NCBI RefSeq assembly: GCF_001955715.1 | Contig: NZ_CP019239.1 | Coordinates: 1,054,001-1,118,000, forward strand | Source of the DNA: Rhodoferax saidenbachensis | GTDB lineage: Bacteria > Pseudomonadota > Gammaproteobacteria > Burkholderiales > Burkholderiaceae_C | Reading direction: 5' to 3' | Length of the DNA stretch: 64,000 bases | The notes under the pieces: generated by a model | The model's input: the letters and a program-made list of their open reading frames with translations, nothing else | The model's database searches: none | Told to the model about the DNA's origin: nothing | Shown here: positions 45,887 to 54,636 of the stretch, piece by piece | Layout of the letters: each line of letters begins with the position of its first letter | Position numbering within the stretch: the first letter of the stretch is position 1 | Translations under genes and position numbers: made by a program

Positions 45887-47389
45887 ATGTGCGGAATAGT
45901 CGGCGTTGTCAGCAACGCACCGGTCAATCAGTTGATTTATGACGCTCTGCTGCTGTTGCAGCACCGCGGGCAGGATGCAGCCGGCATCGTGACCCAGCAG
46001 GAGCGCAAGTTCTTCATGCACAAGGCCAAGGGCATGGTGAAGGATGTGTTCCGCACGCGCAATATGCGCAGCTTGCTGGGCAACTGCGGCCTGGGCCAGG
46101 TGCGTTACCCCACGGCGGGTAACGCTTTCAGTGAAGAGGAGGCCCAGCCCTTTTACGTGAACGCGCCCTTCGGCATCGTGCTGGTGCACAACGGCAACCT
46201 CACCAACGCCCATGCCCTGAAGGCCGAGCTGTTCAGTACCGATCACCGCCACATCAATACCGAGAGCGACTCCGAAGTCCTGCTCAACGTGCTGGCGCAC
46301 GAGATCGAAAAAACCACGCGTGGTCTGCCGCTGCAGCCGCTTGACATCTTTGCCGCGGTGCGCAACGTGCACAAGCGCGTGAAGGGTTCGTACGCCGTGA
46401 TCGCGCTGATCGCTGGCCACGGCGTGCTGGCGTTCCGCGACCCGTTCGGTATTCGTCCCCTGTGCATAGGCAAGAACGGCGACGGCCAGGTGATGGTGGC
46501 CAGTGAGTCCGTGACGCTGGAAGGGACCGGTTTCCAGTTTGAGCGCAATGTGTTGCCCGGCGAGGCTGTGTTCATTGATCTGCAGGGCAATGTGCATGCC
46601 CAGCAATGCGCCGATGCGCCTGTGCTCAACCCCTGTATCTTTGAATTCGTCTACTTGGCCCGCCCGGATTCGGTGATGGACGGCATCTCGGTGTACCAGG
46701 CGCGTCTGAATCTGGGCGAGGCACTGGCCAAGCGTGTGATCTCCACGGTACCGCCGAACGAAATTGATGTGGTCATTCCGATTCCCGAATCCAGCCGCCC
46801 CAGCGCGGCACAACTGGCGCAACTGTTGGGTCTGCCGTACCGCGAAGGGTTTGTGAAGAATCGCTACGTGGGCCGCACCTTCATCATGCCCGGCCAAGGC
46901 GTGCGCAAAAAGTCCGTGCGCCAGAAGCTCAACGTGATCGCCAGCGAATTCAAGGGCCGCAATGTGCTGCTGGTGGACGATTCCATCGTGCGCGGCACCA
47001 CCAGCCGCGAGATCGTGCAGATGGCGCGTGACGCCGGTGCCCGCAAGGTCTACCTGGCCAGCGCCGCGCCACCCGTGCGTTACCCCAACGTGTACGGCAT
47101 CGACATGCCTACCAGCAGCGAGCTGGTCGCACACGACCGCACGGTGGACGAGATTCGCGAGATCATCGGTTGCGACGCCCTGATTTACCAGGACGTGGAT
47201 GGCATGAAGAAGGCCATTGGTTCGCTGAACAAGAAGCTGGTGGGTTTTGACGCCTCCTGCTTTGACGGCGTGTATGTCACCGGGGATATCACCGCAGGCG
47301 ACATTGAGCGCCTGAATGAAAACCGGGTGGGCGGCGAAGAAGGGCAGGAGGACACCTCCCGCCTGGCGCTGCCCAACCACGTGGATTGA
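45887..47389 (+). CDS. purF: Amidophosphoribosyltransferase
   Basis: First committed step of purine synthesis: PRPP plus glutamine to phosphoribosylamine. N-terminal Ntn-type glutaminase with Cys as residue 2 (MCGIVGVVSNAP; the Met is removed). The PRPP-binding loop is VLLVDDSIVRGTT with Asp364-Asp365. 500 residues, standard. End of the folC-SPOR-cvpA-purF cluster; metZ follows within 10 bases. Confidence 0.97.
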   Translation: MCGIVGVVSNAPVNQLIYDALLLLQHRGQDAAGIVTQQERKFFMHKAKGMVKDVFRTRNMRSLLGNCGLGQVRYPTAGNAFSEEEAQPFYVNAPFGIVLVHNGNLTNAHALKAELFSTDHRHINTESDSEVLLNVLAHEIEKTTRGLPLQPLDIFAAVRNVHKRVKGSYAVIALIAGHGVLAFRDPFGIRPLCIGKNGDGQVMVASESVTLEGTGFQFERNVLPGEAVFIDLQGNVHAQQCADAPVLNPCIFEFVYLARPDSVMDGISVYQARLNLGEALAKRVISTVPPNEIDVVIPIPESSRPSAAQLAQLLGLPYREGFVKNRYVGRTFIMPGQGVRKKSVRQKLNVIASEFKGRNVLLVDDSIVRGTTSREIVQMARDAGARKVYLASAAPPVRYPNVYGIDMPTSSELVAHDRTVDEIREIIGCDALIYQDVDGMKKAIGSLNKKLVGFDASCFDGVYVTGDITAGDIERLNENRVGGEEGQEDTSRLALPNHVD

Positions 47390-47397
47390 AACCGCCT

Positions 47398-48612
47398 ATG
47401 ACACAGAAGCAACTCCCCCCCGGGCTGCACCCGGACACCCTGGCCGTGCGCTCGGGCGCGGATCGTAGCCAGTATGGCGAAAATTCCGAAGCCCTGTACC
47501 TGACCAGCGGCTACGTGCAGCCTGATGCTGCCTCCTCCGCACGCCGCTTTGCGGGCGAGGAAGAGGGCTACACCTACGGCCGCTACGGCAACCCCACCGT
47601 CACCAGCTTCGAAGAGCGCCTGGCGGGCATGGAGGGCGCAGAGGCGGCCATTTCTTCGGCTTCGGGCATGTCGGCCATTTTGATGATGTGCATGGGCCTG
47701 CTGCAATCGGGTGACCATGTGGTGTGCTCGCAGTCCATGTTTGGCTCCACGATCAAGCTGATCGGCTCGGACCTGGCCAAGTTTGGTGTGCAGTCCACCT
47801 TTGTCTCGCAGACCGATGTGGACGCCTGGAAGGCGGCCGTGCGGCCCAACACCAAGCTGCTGTTTGCCGAAACCCCGACCAACCCGCTGACCGAGGTGTG
47901 TGACATCGCTGCGCTGGCGGATATCGCCCACGGCGCGGGCGCCTTGCTGGCCGTGGACAACTGTTTTGCCACACCCGCCTTGCAACGCCCGATGCTGCTG
48001 GGTGCGGACATCGTGATGCATTCGGGTACCAAGTTCCTCGATGGCCAGGGTCGCGTGATGGCCGGTGCGCTGTGTGCCAGCCAGCAACTCGTGACGGAAA
48101 AGTTTTTGCCCATCCTCAAGAGCGGTGGCATGACGCTGGCGCCCTTCAACGCCTGGGTGGTGCTCAAGGGCATGGAAACACTGGGCATCCGTATGCGCGC
48201 CCAATCCACCAGTGCGTTGGCACTGGCGCAGTGGCTGCAAGAGCAGCCGCAGGTGGAGCGTGTGTATTACCCGGGGCTGGAAAGTCATCCGCAGCATCGC
48301 CTGGCCATGGCGCAGCAAGGCGGGCAGGGCGGTGCCGTGTTGTCGGTGGCCATGAAAGCGGACAGCCCGGAGCAGGCGCGCGCGCGCGCCTTCCATGTGC
48401 TGGACTCCATGCAGGTGTTGTCGCTGTGCACCAACCTGGGCGACACCAAGACGCTGGCAGCCCATCCGGCCAGCACATCGCACGGTCGCCTGACCGAAGT
48501 GCAGCGCCAGGCCGCAGGTGTGACACAAGGGCTGATCCGCTTGAGTGTGGGCCTGGAACACCTGGATGACATCAAGACTGATTTATTGCGCGGGCTGAGC
48601 AGCCTGCATTGA
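47398..48612 (+). CDS. metZ: O-succinylhomoserine sulfhydrylase
   Basis: PLP enzyme making homocysteine from O-succinylhomoserine and sulfide. Cys/Met-metabolism family fold: [34 protein letters not shown] and the PLP lysine in [11 protein letters not shown] (Lys212). Length 404 residues. The start ATG at 47398 is used; a TTG four codons earlier overlaps the purF stop. Distinguished from MetC/MetB by overall similarity to MetZ ([20 protein letters not shown]), which is from recall. Confidence 0.92.
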   Translation: MTQKQLPPGLHPDTLAVRSGADRSQYGENSEALYLTSGYVQPDAASSARRFAGEEEGYTYGRYGNPTVTSFEERLAGMEGAEAAISSASGMSAILMMCMGLLQSGDHVVCSQSMFGSTIKLIGSDLAKFGVQSTFVSQTDVDAWKAAVRPNTKLLFAETPTNPLTEVCDIAALADIAHGAGALLAVDNCFATPALQRPMLLGADIVMHSGTKFLDGQGRVMAGALCASQQLVTEKFLPILKSGGMTLAPFNAWVVLKGMETLGIRMRAQSTSALALAQWLQEQPQVERVYYPGLESHPQHRLAMAQQGGQGGAVLSVAMKADSPEQARARAFHVLDSMQVLSLCTNLGDTKTLAAHPASTSHGRLTEVQRQAAGVTQGLIRLSVGLEHLDDIKTDLLRGLSSLH

Positions 48613-48614
48613 GA

Positions 48615-50015
48615 ATGACAAAAATACGTACGCGCATTGCGCCCTCTCCCACCGGTTTTCTGCATCTGGGCACCGCCCGTACCGCTTTGTATTCCTGGGC
48701 CTATGCCCGCCACTTTGGTGGCGAGTTTGTGCTGCGTATTGAAGACACGGATGTGGCCCGTTCCACACAGGATTCGGTGGACCAGATCCTCGCCTCCATG
48801 CAATGGCTGGGACTGGAGTACGACGAAGGCCCGATTTACCAGATGCAGCGGCTGGACCGCTACAAGGTGGTGGTCGATCAAATGATCGCGGAGGGCAAGG
48901 CCTACTACTGCTACAGCACGCCGGAAGAGCTGGACGCTGTGCGCGAAGCCAAGAAGGCGCGCGGTGAAAAGGCGCTGTACGACGGCACCTGGCGCCCCGC
49001 GCCCGGCAAGACCTTGCCGCCCGTGCCCGAAGGCGTGAAGCCCGTGGTGCGTTTCTGCAATCCGCAGGACGGCGACGTCACCTGGAACGATCTGGTCAAA
49101 GGCCCCATCACCATCAGCAACCGCGAGATCGATGACCTGATCATCGTGCGCACCGATGGCATTCCCACCTATAACTTTGCGGTGGTGGTGGACGACTGGG
49201 ATATGCAGATCAGCCACGTGTTTCGCGGCGACGAGCACATCAACAACACGCCCTGGCAAATCAATATCTTCAACGCGCTGGGCGCAGCGTTGCCACAGTT
49301 TGGCCATTGCCCGGTGATTTTGGGTGACGATGGGCAGAAGCTGTCCAAGCGCCGCGGCGCGGTCAGCGTCACCGCCTATGAAGACGGCGGCTACCTGCCC
49401 GAAGCCATGCTGAACTATTTGGCCCGCTTGGGCTGGAGCCACGGCGACGAAGAGCTGTTCACGCGTGAGCAACTGGTGAGCTGGTTTGATGGCACACACT
49501 TGAACAAGAGCCCCGCGCAGTGGGACCCGGCCAAACTGCTGTGGGTCAACGCGCAGTACATCAAGCAAGCGGATAACCTGCGCTTGGCGAAGCTGGTGGC
49601 CGCGCAACTGGTGAAGCTGGGTGTCACGTTGTCTGCTGAAACCATCGAATCCCATTTGCCACTGGTCTGCGCCTTGTTGAAAGACCGCTGCGACACCACG
49701 GTGGCTTTGGCTGCCTGGGCCGCGAAGTTCTATGCAGATGTGGTGGTCGATGCGGCAGAGAAAGCGCAGCACGTCACCGATGCAGTCAAACCCGCCATCG
49801 CCATGCTGCGTGAGAAGCTCTCCACCACGGCTTGGGACAAGGCCAGCATTGCGGCGGTCATCAAGGAAGTATTGACCGCCAACGGTCTGAAGATGCCGCA
49901 ATTGGCCATGCCGGTGCGTGTTTTGGTGGTGGGTACACCCCAGACGCCATCGCTGGATGCGGTGCTGGAATTGTGCGGACAAGAAAAAGTCATCGAGAGG
50001 TTGGCCAAGGTTTGA
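48615..50015 (+). CDS. gltX: Glutamate-tRNA ligase
   Basis: Charges tRNA-Glu. The class I signature HIGH appears as [16 protein letters not shown] near the N-terminus, and KMSKS as [11 protein letters not shown]. 466 residues. Start ATG at 48615, which lies just behind the metZ stop; a TTG at 48609 overlaps it. Its cognate tRNA-Glu gene is only 170 bases downstream in a three-tRNA cluster. Confidence 0.96.
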   Translation: MTKIRTRIAPSPTGFLHLGTARTALYSWAYARHFGGEFVLRIEDTDVARSTQDSVDQILASMQWLGLEYDEGPIYQMQRLDRYKVVVDQMIAEGKAYYCYSTPEELDAVREAKKARGEKALYDGTWRPAPGKTLPPVPEGVKPVVRFCNPQDGDVTWNDLVKGPITISNREIDDLIIVRTDGIPTYNFAVVVDDWDMQISHVFRGDEHINNTPWQINIFNALGAALPQFGHCPVILGDDGQKLSKRRGAVSVTAYEDGGYLPEAMLNYLARLGWSHGDEELFTREQLVSWFDGTHLNKSPAQWDPAKLLWVNAQYIKQADNLRLAKLVAAQLVKLGVTLSAETIESHLPLVCALLKDRCDTTVALAAWAAKFYADVVVDAAEKAQHVTDAVKPAIAMLREKLSTTAWDKASIAAVIKEVLTANGLKMPQLAMPVRVLVVGTPQTPSLDAVLELCGQEKVIERLAKV

Positions 50016-50025
50016 TTTTTCAGGT

Positions 50026-50031
50026 TATAAT
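50026..50031 (+). promoter_or_regulatory. Candidate -10 element of the tRNA cluster promoter
   Basis: A perfect TATAAT 46 bases before tRNA-Ala, followed by a GC-rich discriminator-like GAGGCTCGG. A weak TTGGCC lies 19 bases upstream at 50001-50006 as possible -35. Confidence 0.45.
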
Positions 50032-50077
50032 TTGAGGCTCGGAAATAAGATGACTTGTAAGAGTTGTCTTCGGTTTA

Positions 50078-50153
<76 letters not shown>

Positions 50154-50185
50154 AAATTTCTGAGAACGGATTAGTCCAAGGTTTT

Positions 50186-50261
50186 GACCCCATCGTCTAG
50201 AGGCCTAGGACATCACCCTTTCACGGTGAGTACCGGGGTTCGAATCCCCGTGGGGTCGCCA
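50186..50261 (+). tRNA. tRNA-Glu(TTC)
   Basis: Acceptor GACCCCA/TGGGGTC, anticodon loop CTTTCAC (TTC), T-arm CGGGGTTCGAATCCCCG, CCA encoded. Substrate of the gltX product just upstream. Confidence 0.96.
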
Positions 50262-50356
50262 AGATTTATCGCAAGATAATCGAAGCGCAAGTTGGTAACA
50301 GCAAGTCCGAAAGGGTTTGCGACTTGGCTCGCAAGAGCAAATGGTTACCGCTACCA

Positions 50357-50433
50357 GGAGTGGTAGTTCAGTTGGTTAGAATACCGGCCTGTCACGCCGG
50401 GGGTCGCGGGTTCGAGTCCCGTCCACTCCGCCA
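50357..50433 (+). tRNA. tRNA-Asp(GTC)
   Basis: Acceptor GGAGTGG/CCACTCC, anticodon loop CTGTCAC (GTC), T-arm GCGGGTTCGAGTCCCGT, CCA encoded. The 95-base spacer from tRNA-Glu shows no gene. The probable genomic island begins behind this tRNA. Confidence 0.96.
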
Positions 50434-50504
50434 GTTATGCTTGTAAGTTGTTGATTAATAAAAGTTTTTCACTTTATCAGTTTTCAACTAGCAAAGCAAC
50501 TATC

Positions 50505-50541
50505 AAAAAGCCACTGCGGTTTCGCAGTGGCTTTTTTCTTT
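50505..50541 (+). terminator. Terminator of the tRNA cluster
   Basis: AAAAAGCCACTGCG and CGCAGTGGCTTTTTT form a strong stem with a GTTT loop, ending in a T run. Confidence 0.92.
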
Positions 50542-50583
50542 CATGGTTAGGCGGGACGTCCATTCACAAGCTAGGCTTTGAAG

Positions 50584-51120
50584 ATGGACAAGTTCAATCA
50601 AATTTTCATTGAAGGCACAGCGAAAGTCGCAGCCGACTACATGCAGCTTCCGGTTTCAGGCATGGAAAACCCGATCTATCGGGAGCGTGTGTATTGCTAT
50701 GAGCTCTACCACCAACTGCGCAGTCGATGGCCGCCCAATTGCGATTACTCACTCGGTGGCGAGGTAGACAAGAAAAGTCACCCTCTCATACGTGGCAATA
50801 ATCTGGATAACGTGAAGCCTGATTTGCTCGTCCACCGGCCGGGTGACATGGGCGGAAACTACGCCGTCATTGAAGTCAAACCTGTGTCAGCTAGTAATGC
50901 TGGTCTTAAAAAAGATCTAAGAACGCTTACAGCGTTTCACCGATACGGTGAGTACGCGCGAACTCTACTGCTTGTATACGGTAATGCTGCGGATATTGAG
51001 CCTTTGCTTCAGCGGGTGCAAATAATGGCTCACCAGGACAACGGGGAAAACATCGATGTTGCCTGTGTTGAGATATGGTGGCACCGTCTTGCGGGGCAGC
51101 CAGTAGAACGCGTTGGATGA
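50584..51120 (+). CDS. Uncharacterised protein with PD-(D/E)XK-like motif
   Basis: 178 residues. The segment VKPDLLVHRPGDMGGNYAVI then EVKP reads as a PD-(D/E)XK nuclease core: Asp at PDLL, then Glu-Val-Lys on the next strand. YSLGGEVDKKSHPLIRGNNL precedes it. I recognise no named family. ATG at 50584 is used; a TTG two codons earlier is possible. It is the first gene behind the tRNA-Asp terminator, at the edge of a probable island with a restriction system. Confidence 0.7.
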   Translation: MDKFNQIFIEGTAKVAADYMQLPVSGMENPIYRERVYCYELYHQLRSRWPPNCDYSLGGEVDKKSHPLIRGNNLDNVKPDLLVHRPGDMGGNYAVIEVKPVSASNAGLKKDLRTLTAFHRYGEYARTLLLVYGNAADIEPLLQRVQIMAHQDNGENIDVACVEIWWHRLAGQPVERVG

Positions 51121-51397
51121 CAAGGCTTGAGAGTTGAAAAATGCGCTGCCTGGCAAAGTCATATAGTCACCCCCTAGTCAAAGCAGGCGGCTAAAATTTA
51201 GTTGTCGAATCAAACTTTCGCACACCGAACGGCAAGATTCGACCCAAGCCCAAAACGGCACAGCCAGACGCGAACTGAGGCCCAGCCCTCACCACTCGCA
51301 GACTCGAATCCCTTTCCTCTTTCAGTTTTTGGATTCCACCAATCCCGGTGTGGCTGCCGCATGGACGCTTGATTTCAACCTAACCAGGAACGAGACC

Positions 51398-51901
51398 ATG
51401 GCAACTTCAAAATCCGCAACTCATACCGGCCTCCCCGAAGGCTTTGAATCCCCTCTCAAGAGGGTCGCAATGGAGGAGCGCTGTGATGACATCATCGCGT
51501 CGATAGCCACGCTCAGTCAAAAATCCTTGGCCGATGTCCACAAGATGGCCGCGCAACTTGGCGTCCCAGCGGTAGGGCCGTACTTCATTTACGAATCCAA
51601 GATTGCCGCCATTCTTATCAACCTTGCGGGCCTTGTCGCCACAAGTTACAAAGAGTTCAGTTCATACGGAGAACTTGGCAACGCGTCTATCTTGCTTGTT
51701 GACTACGACGAGATCACAGAAATGGGGCGTCACGTAGTTTTCGTACGTGTTCCTGGTCAGAAGGGCTCACCCGAATGGAGCTACATCATTGATGTGGGCA
51801 ACTGGATCGAACCCGAATATCACTACACCACGGCGCTGAACAAGTACAAGCCCGCGTACTTCATCAACGTCACGCCTCGGCCGCAGGCCAAAGGCAAGTA
51901 A
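51398..51901 (+). CDS. Hypothetical island protein
   Basis: 167 residues, soluble, no recognised domain. AGGAA ten bases before the ATG supports this start; an in-frame TTG exists 69 bases upstream. Segments such as DYDEITEMGRHVVFVRVPGQ and WSYIIDVGNWIEPEYHYTTA look like a compact beta-rich fold. It is followed after 2 bases by another unknown gene, so the two are probably co-translated. The 277 bases upstream hold no visible gene. Confidence 0.65.
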   Translation: MATSKSATHTGLPEGFESPLKRVAMEERCDDIIASIATLSQKSLADVHKMAAQLGVPAVGPYFIYESKIAAILINLAGLVATSYKEFSSYGELGNASILLVDYDEITEMGRHVVFVRVPGQKGSPEWSYIIDVGNWIEPEYHYTTALNKYKPAYFINVTPRPQAKGK

Positions 51902-51903
51902 GG

Positions 51904-52335
51904 GTGTTGCCTGCGGAACTGATCGGAGCCAAGGTCAGGCACGTCATGGTGCACGACGTCAAGGTGATGCATTTGGCCGATGGAGCCATGGTGCAACGTT
52001 ATGGGGCGGTGGACATATGGACCGAAGGCGATGCCATCGTGCTTCGCTCTTCACCGCTGTACAGGTGCCCGCCCCTGTCCTCGGGTATGGCGGGCAGGGC
52101 GTCAACCGGCGCTACGGTCACAGTCTGTTCCCATGAGGAAGCTGATCACCTATCGAGCAGACTGAGCCCACGCTGGGAGCCCATGATGATGCACAGCCAA
52201 GTGATCGCAGCATTCAACCCCGACGAAGCTGCAGTCTGCCTGCGGTCAAGTGACGGTGAGGCCACCTGGATTACCTACAGTGCAGACTTAAGGCGGTTCG
52301 TTGTTGATGGCTTGGTGCGGGAACCCCAGCCGTAG
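51904..52335 (+). CDS. Hypothetical island protein
   Basis: 143 residues starting with GTG (MLPAELIGAKVRHVMVHDVK). No recognised family. It reads as a beta-rich protein with DIWTEGDAIVLRSSPLYRCP and WITYSADLRRFVVDGLV. Its start lies 2 bases behind the previous unknown gene; together they form a two-gene unit. Confidence 0.6.
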   Translation: MLPAELIGAKVRHVMVHDVKVMHLADGAMVQRYGAVDIWTEGDAIVLRSSPLYRCPPLSSGMAGRASTGATVTVCSHEEADHLSSRLSPRWEPMMMHSQVIAAFNPDEAAVCLRSSDGEATWITYSADLRRFVVDGLVREPQP

Positions 52336-52355
52336 GTTCCTTGGTCTAACGCGCG

Positions 52356-52622
52356 CTATCGCGCGGGCGGGCGCACTGTTTCAGCAATGGCAAACAGTTC
52401 AGCAGGTGAGGTACCCAGACCATGTGCAACGCGCACGATATTGAACAGCGACAAATTCTTTACGCCACGTTCAATCTGGCTGATGTAAGTCACATGCATA
52501 TCGCTGAACTCTGCAAGCTGTTCCTGCGTGAATTTTTTGTCGTCACGCACTTGGCGGACGGCCGCACCAAAGCCATGCAGAACTACGTCCTTGCTTGGCG
52601 GTTTGGCAATCGACTTCCCCAT
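52356..52622 (-). CDS. XRE-family transcriptional regulator
   Basis: 88 residues. A single Cro/C1-type helix-turn-helix: FGAAVRQVRDDKKFTQEQLA, then EFSDMHVTYISQIERGVKNL and HGLGTSPAELFAIAE. No effector domain. It is divergent from a lipoprotein gene across 106 bases with repeated AATCTAT-type motifs, so it probably controls itself and that gene. Confidence 0.9.
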   Translation of the reverse strand: MGKSIAKPPSKDVVLHGFGAAVRQVRDDKKFTQEQLAEFSDMHVTYISQIERGVKNLSLFNIVRVAHGLGTSPAELFAIAETVRPPAR

Positions 52623-52648
52623 CCGGGGAGTCTCATTTCTCTAGGCTT

Positions 52649-52717
52649 ATAAATCCATAGACGATGAATCTATATCTGGCAAACTATGCACGATAACTAG
52701 ATCAATAAATCTATAAA
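52649..52717. promoter_or_regulatory. AT-rich divergent promoter region with repeated half-sites
   Basis: ATAAATCCATAGA (52649-52661), GAATCTATAT (52666-52675) and ATAAATCTATAAA (52705-52717) share an AATCNATA core. ATAGA and TCTAT give a short inverted repeat at 52657-52673. These are candidate binding sites for the adjacent XRE regulator. Confidence 0.5.
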
Positions 52718-52728
52718 CAGGAGGATCA

Positions 52729-53262
52729 ATGTTCATTCCCACGCCCCTACTTCGACCATGGGTGCTTGTTGCACCTGCTGCCGCTCTTTTGACCGCGCTA
52801 CTGTCAGGCTGCGCCCCCAAACCCCCGGGCTGCGATGACCCGCAGATCGTTGATAGATTCCGTCTGGGCATTGCGGACGACGGCGTCAAGCAGATCAGCA
52901 ACAACATTGAGGCCGCTGGAAACTGGCGCCGCGCAGGGGCCAACCAATTGCGCGCTCAACTCGACGCATTCGGGAAGTCCATAAAGGTGGAGATGGTGAC
53001 CATCACCACGAACGGTTATGACGCTGATGCCAAACTACATTCCTGCTCGGCAAACTTGATGGTGGCAACAGACGGTTCGCCCGTGCAGATCGAACGCATG
53101 CCGTACAGCATCCAAGGCACGGCTGATGGCAAGGATTTCGTGCTGAGCTCGCCGCAGTACCAGCTCGTTGTTGCCGGCATCATGGGCGCTTTTGATGTCT
53201 ATCAGAGCAAGGCTAGGCGCGCTGCAAATAGCGGTCAGGCGCCAGTTGAAGAAGCTAAGTGA
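52729..53262 (+). CDS. Lipoprotein of unknown function
   Basis: 177 residues. Signal peptide with lipobox LLSGC (MFIPTPLLRPWVLVAPAAAL then LTALLSGCAPK), so it is lipidated at Cys. Mature part VDRFRLGIADDGVKQISNNI and AKLHSCSANLMVATDGSPVQ shows no family I can name. A strong Shine-Dalgarno (CAGGAGG) stands before the ATG. Confidence 0.75.
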   Translation: MFIPTPLLRPWVLVAPAAALLTALLSGCAPKPPGCDDPQIVDRFRLGIADDGVKQISNNIEAAGNWRRAGANQLRAQLDAFGKSIKVEMVTITTNGYDADAKLHSCSANLMVATDGSPVQIERMPYSIQGTADGKDFVLSSPQYQLVVAGIMGAFDVYQSKARRAANSGQAPVEEAK

Positions 53263-53433
53263 ATTCGAGTGGCTGGAAATCTCCATCTCTCAACCATGCA
53301 TAGGTAACCATGAAACGCTTGCATTCTTCAAAGAGCACATGAGTGCGGCGGACTGACACAGAAGTTCGAGCGCATTTTCGGTCAACCGACATCGCGGATT
53401 CTTCATTTTCGTTTCAACCCTCTTGAGTTCAAC

Positions 53434-54609
53434 ATGACACGTCTTATCAAGTCTTCGATTATTTATGCACTTGTCTTAGCGTGCGCAGCGACGCATGCAG
53501 AGAGCCCCAGCGAAAACGGTGTCGCAGCAATACCCGATTCGTGGCTGCTTGCAAGCAAAGGGCCGTCATGGTGGTACACGTCCAAGCCCAGTCCCAGTCC
53601 GGTTCAGCTTCAAGAACGCACACCCTCTGGTGCCGAGCAAGTGGTCATCGACAAGGCACGCGCTTTGGTAGCGACGAATCCCGCAAAGGGGTTCGCTTTA
53701 ATGGATGGCAATACCGTCCTGTACACCGAGTTCAATGCCCCGGCGAATGCGGACTCCCTGTTCATGGGCATGTCTATGGGCAAGACTGTGACGGCCATGG
53801 GTGTTGGCAAAGCCATTTGCGCTGGTCATCTCCGCTTTGATACCAAAGCTGGTGATGCCGTGCCTGAACTAGACGGCACCGCACTCGGAAAGGCGACCGT
53901 GCGTGAACTGTTGCGTATGTCGTCTGGGACGGCTACTTTTAATGCGGATGCTTCTGTATGGACACCTGAACAAAACGATGCATGGAACCGGGGAACGCTG
54001 AACATCTTGGAAATGATTGCAGCAGACCGCGTAAGCAAGGCGGCTAAGGGCGTCTTCTCAGACTACAAGCCTGGCGAAAAGATGGAATACAAAGCCACAG
54101 ACCCCATGACACTTGCAGTGGTCACGGCGCGCGCAACCGGGACGGCATGGTCGCAATGGCTGCAGGAAGAAGTGTTCAACCCTATGGGAGCGGCGAAACC
54201 CGGTCTCTATGGTCAAGACCGAAGCCTCAACGGGCTGGCAGATAGCGGGATGCGCCTGCGGATGGAGGACTGGATGCGATTTGCACTATGGGTCAAGCAG
54301 TCCTCCAAAGAGCCAGGATGCTTCGGTGACTATGTGCGTGCCGCTATGACGACGCAGATCACCAACGGACCTGCATCAACCAGAAAGAGTGGCAAATTGT
54401 TTGGTGGCTATGGCTACTTGATGTGGACGGAGAACGAAGTTGCTCCGAACACCGCATGGGCCGTTGGCTGGGGTGGTCAGCGTATCAGTTGGAATACAAA
54501 GAATGACCGCATGCTGGTGCTGTTTTCCAGCAGAGAAGATTTCATGGGCAAGGTCTATGCACTTGCGAAAGAGTGGGGCGCTATACCGGCCCAAACGGCA
54601 AAACCATAA
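53434..54609 (+). CDS. Exported serine hydrolase, beta-lactamase/class C-like, first of a tandem pair
   Basis: 391 residues with a signal peptide (MTRLIKSSIIYALVLACAAT). Beta-lactamase (Pfam PF00144-type) fold: the SxxK motif SMGK at 114-117, then LLRMSSGTATFNAD, YKATDPMTLAVVTARATGTA at the YxN position (reads Y-K-A), and GWGGQRISWN at the third motif. It is probably an esterase or peptidase in the periplasm, not shown to attack beta-lactams. The following gene is a paralogue of identical length. Confidence 0.85.
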   Translation: MTRLIKSSIIYALVLACAATHAESPSENGVAAIPDSWLLASKGPSWWYTSKPSPSPVQLQERTPSGAEQVVIDKARALVATNPAKGFALMDGNTVLYTEFNAPANADSLFMGMSMGKTVTAMGVGKAICAGHLRFDTKAGDAVPELDGTALGKATVRELLRMSSGTATFNADASVWTPEQNDAWNRGTLNILEMIAADRVSKAAKGVFSDYKPGEKMEYKATDPMTLAVVTARATGTAWSQWLQEEVFNPMGAAKPGLYGQDRSLNGLADSGMRLRMEDWMRFALWVKQSSKEPGCFGDYVRAAMTTQITNGPASTRKSGKLFGGYGYLMWTENEVAPNTAWAVGWGGQRISWNTKNDRMLVLFSSREDFMGKVYALAKEWGAIPAQTAKP

Positions 54610-54636
54610 ATAGAAAAGCACCGGAGTACCCCTAAC

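Noticed and set aside
50408..50433. Possible second copy of the tRNA-Asp 3' end as an attachment site for the island
   Set aside because: I found no repeat of this sequence up to 64000; if present it must lie beyond the window.
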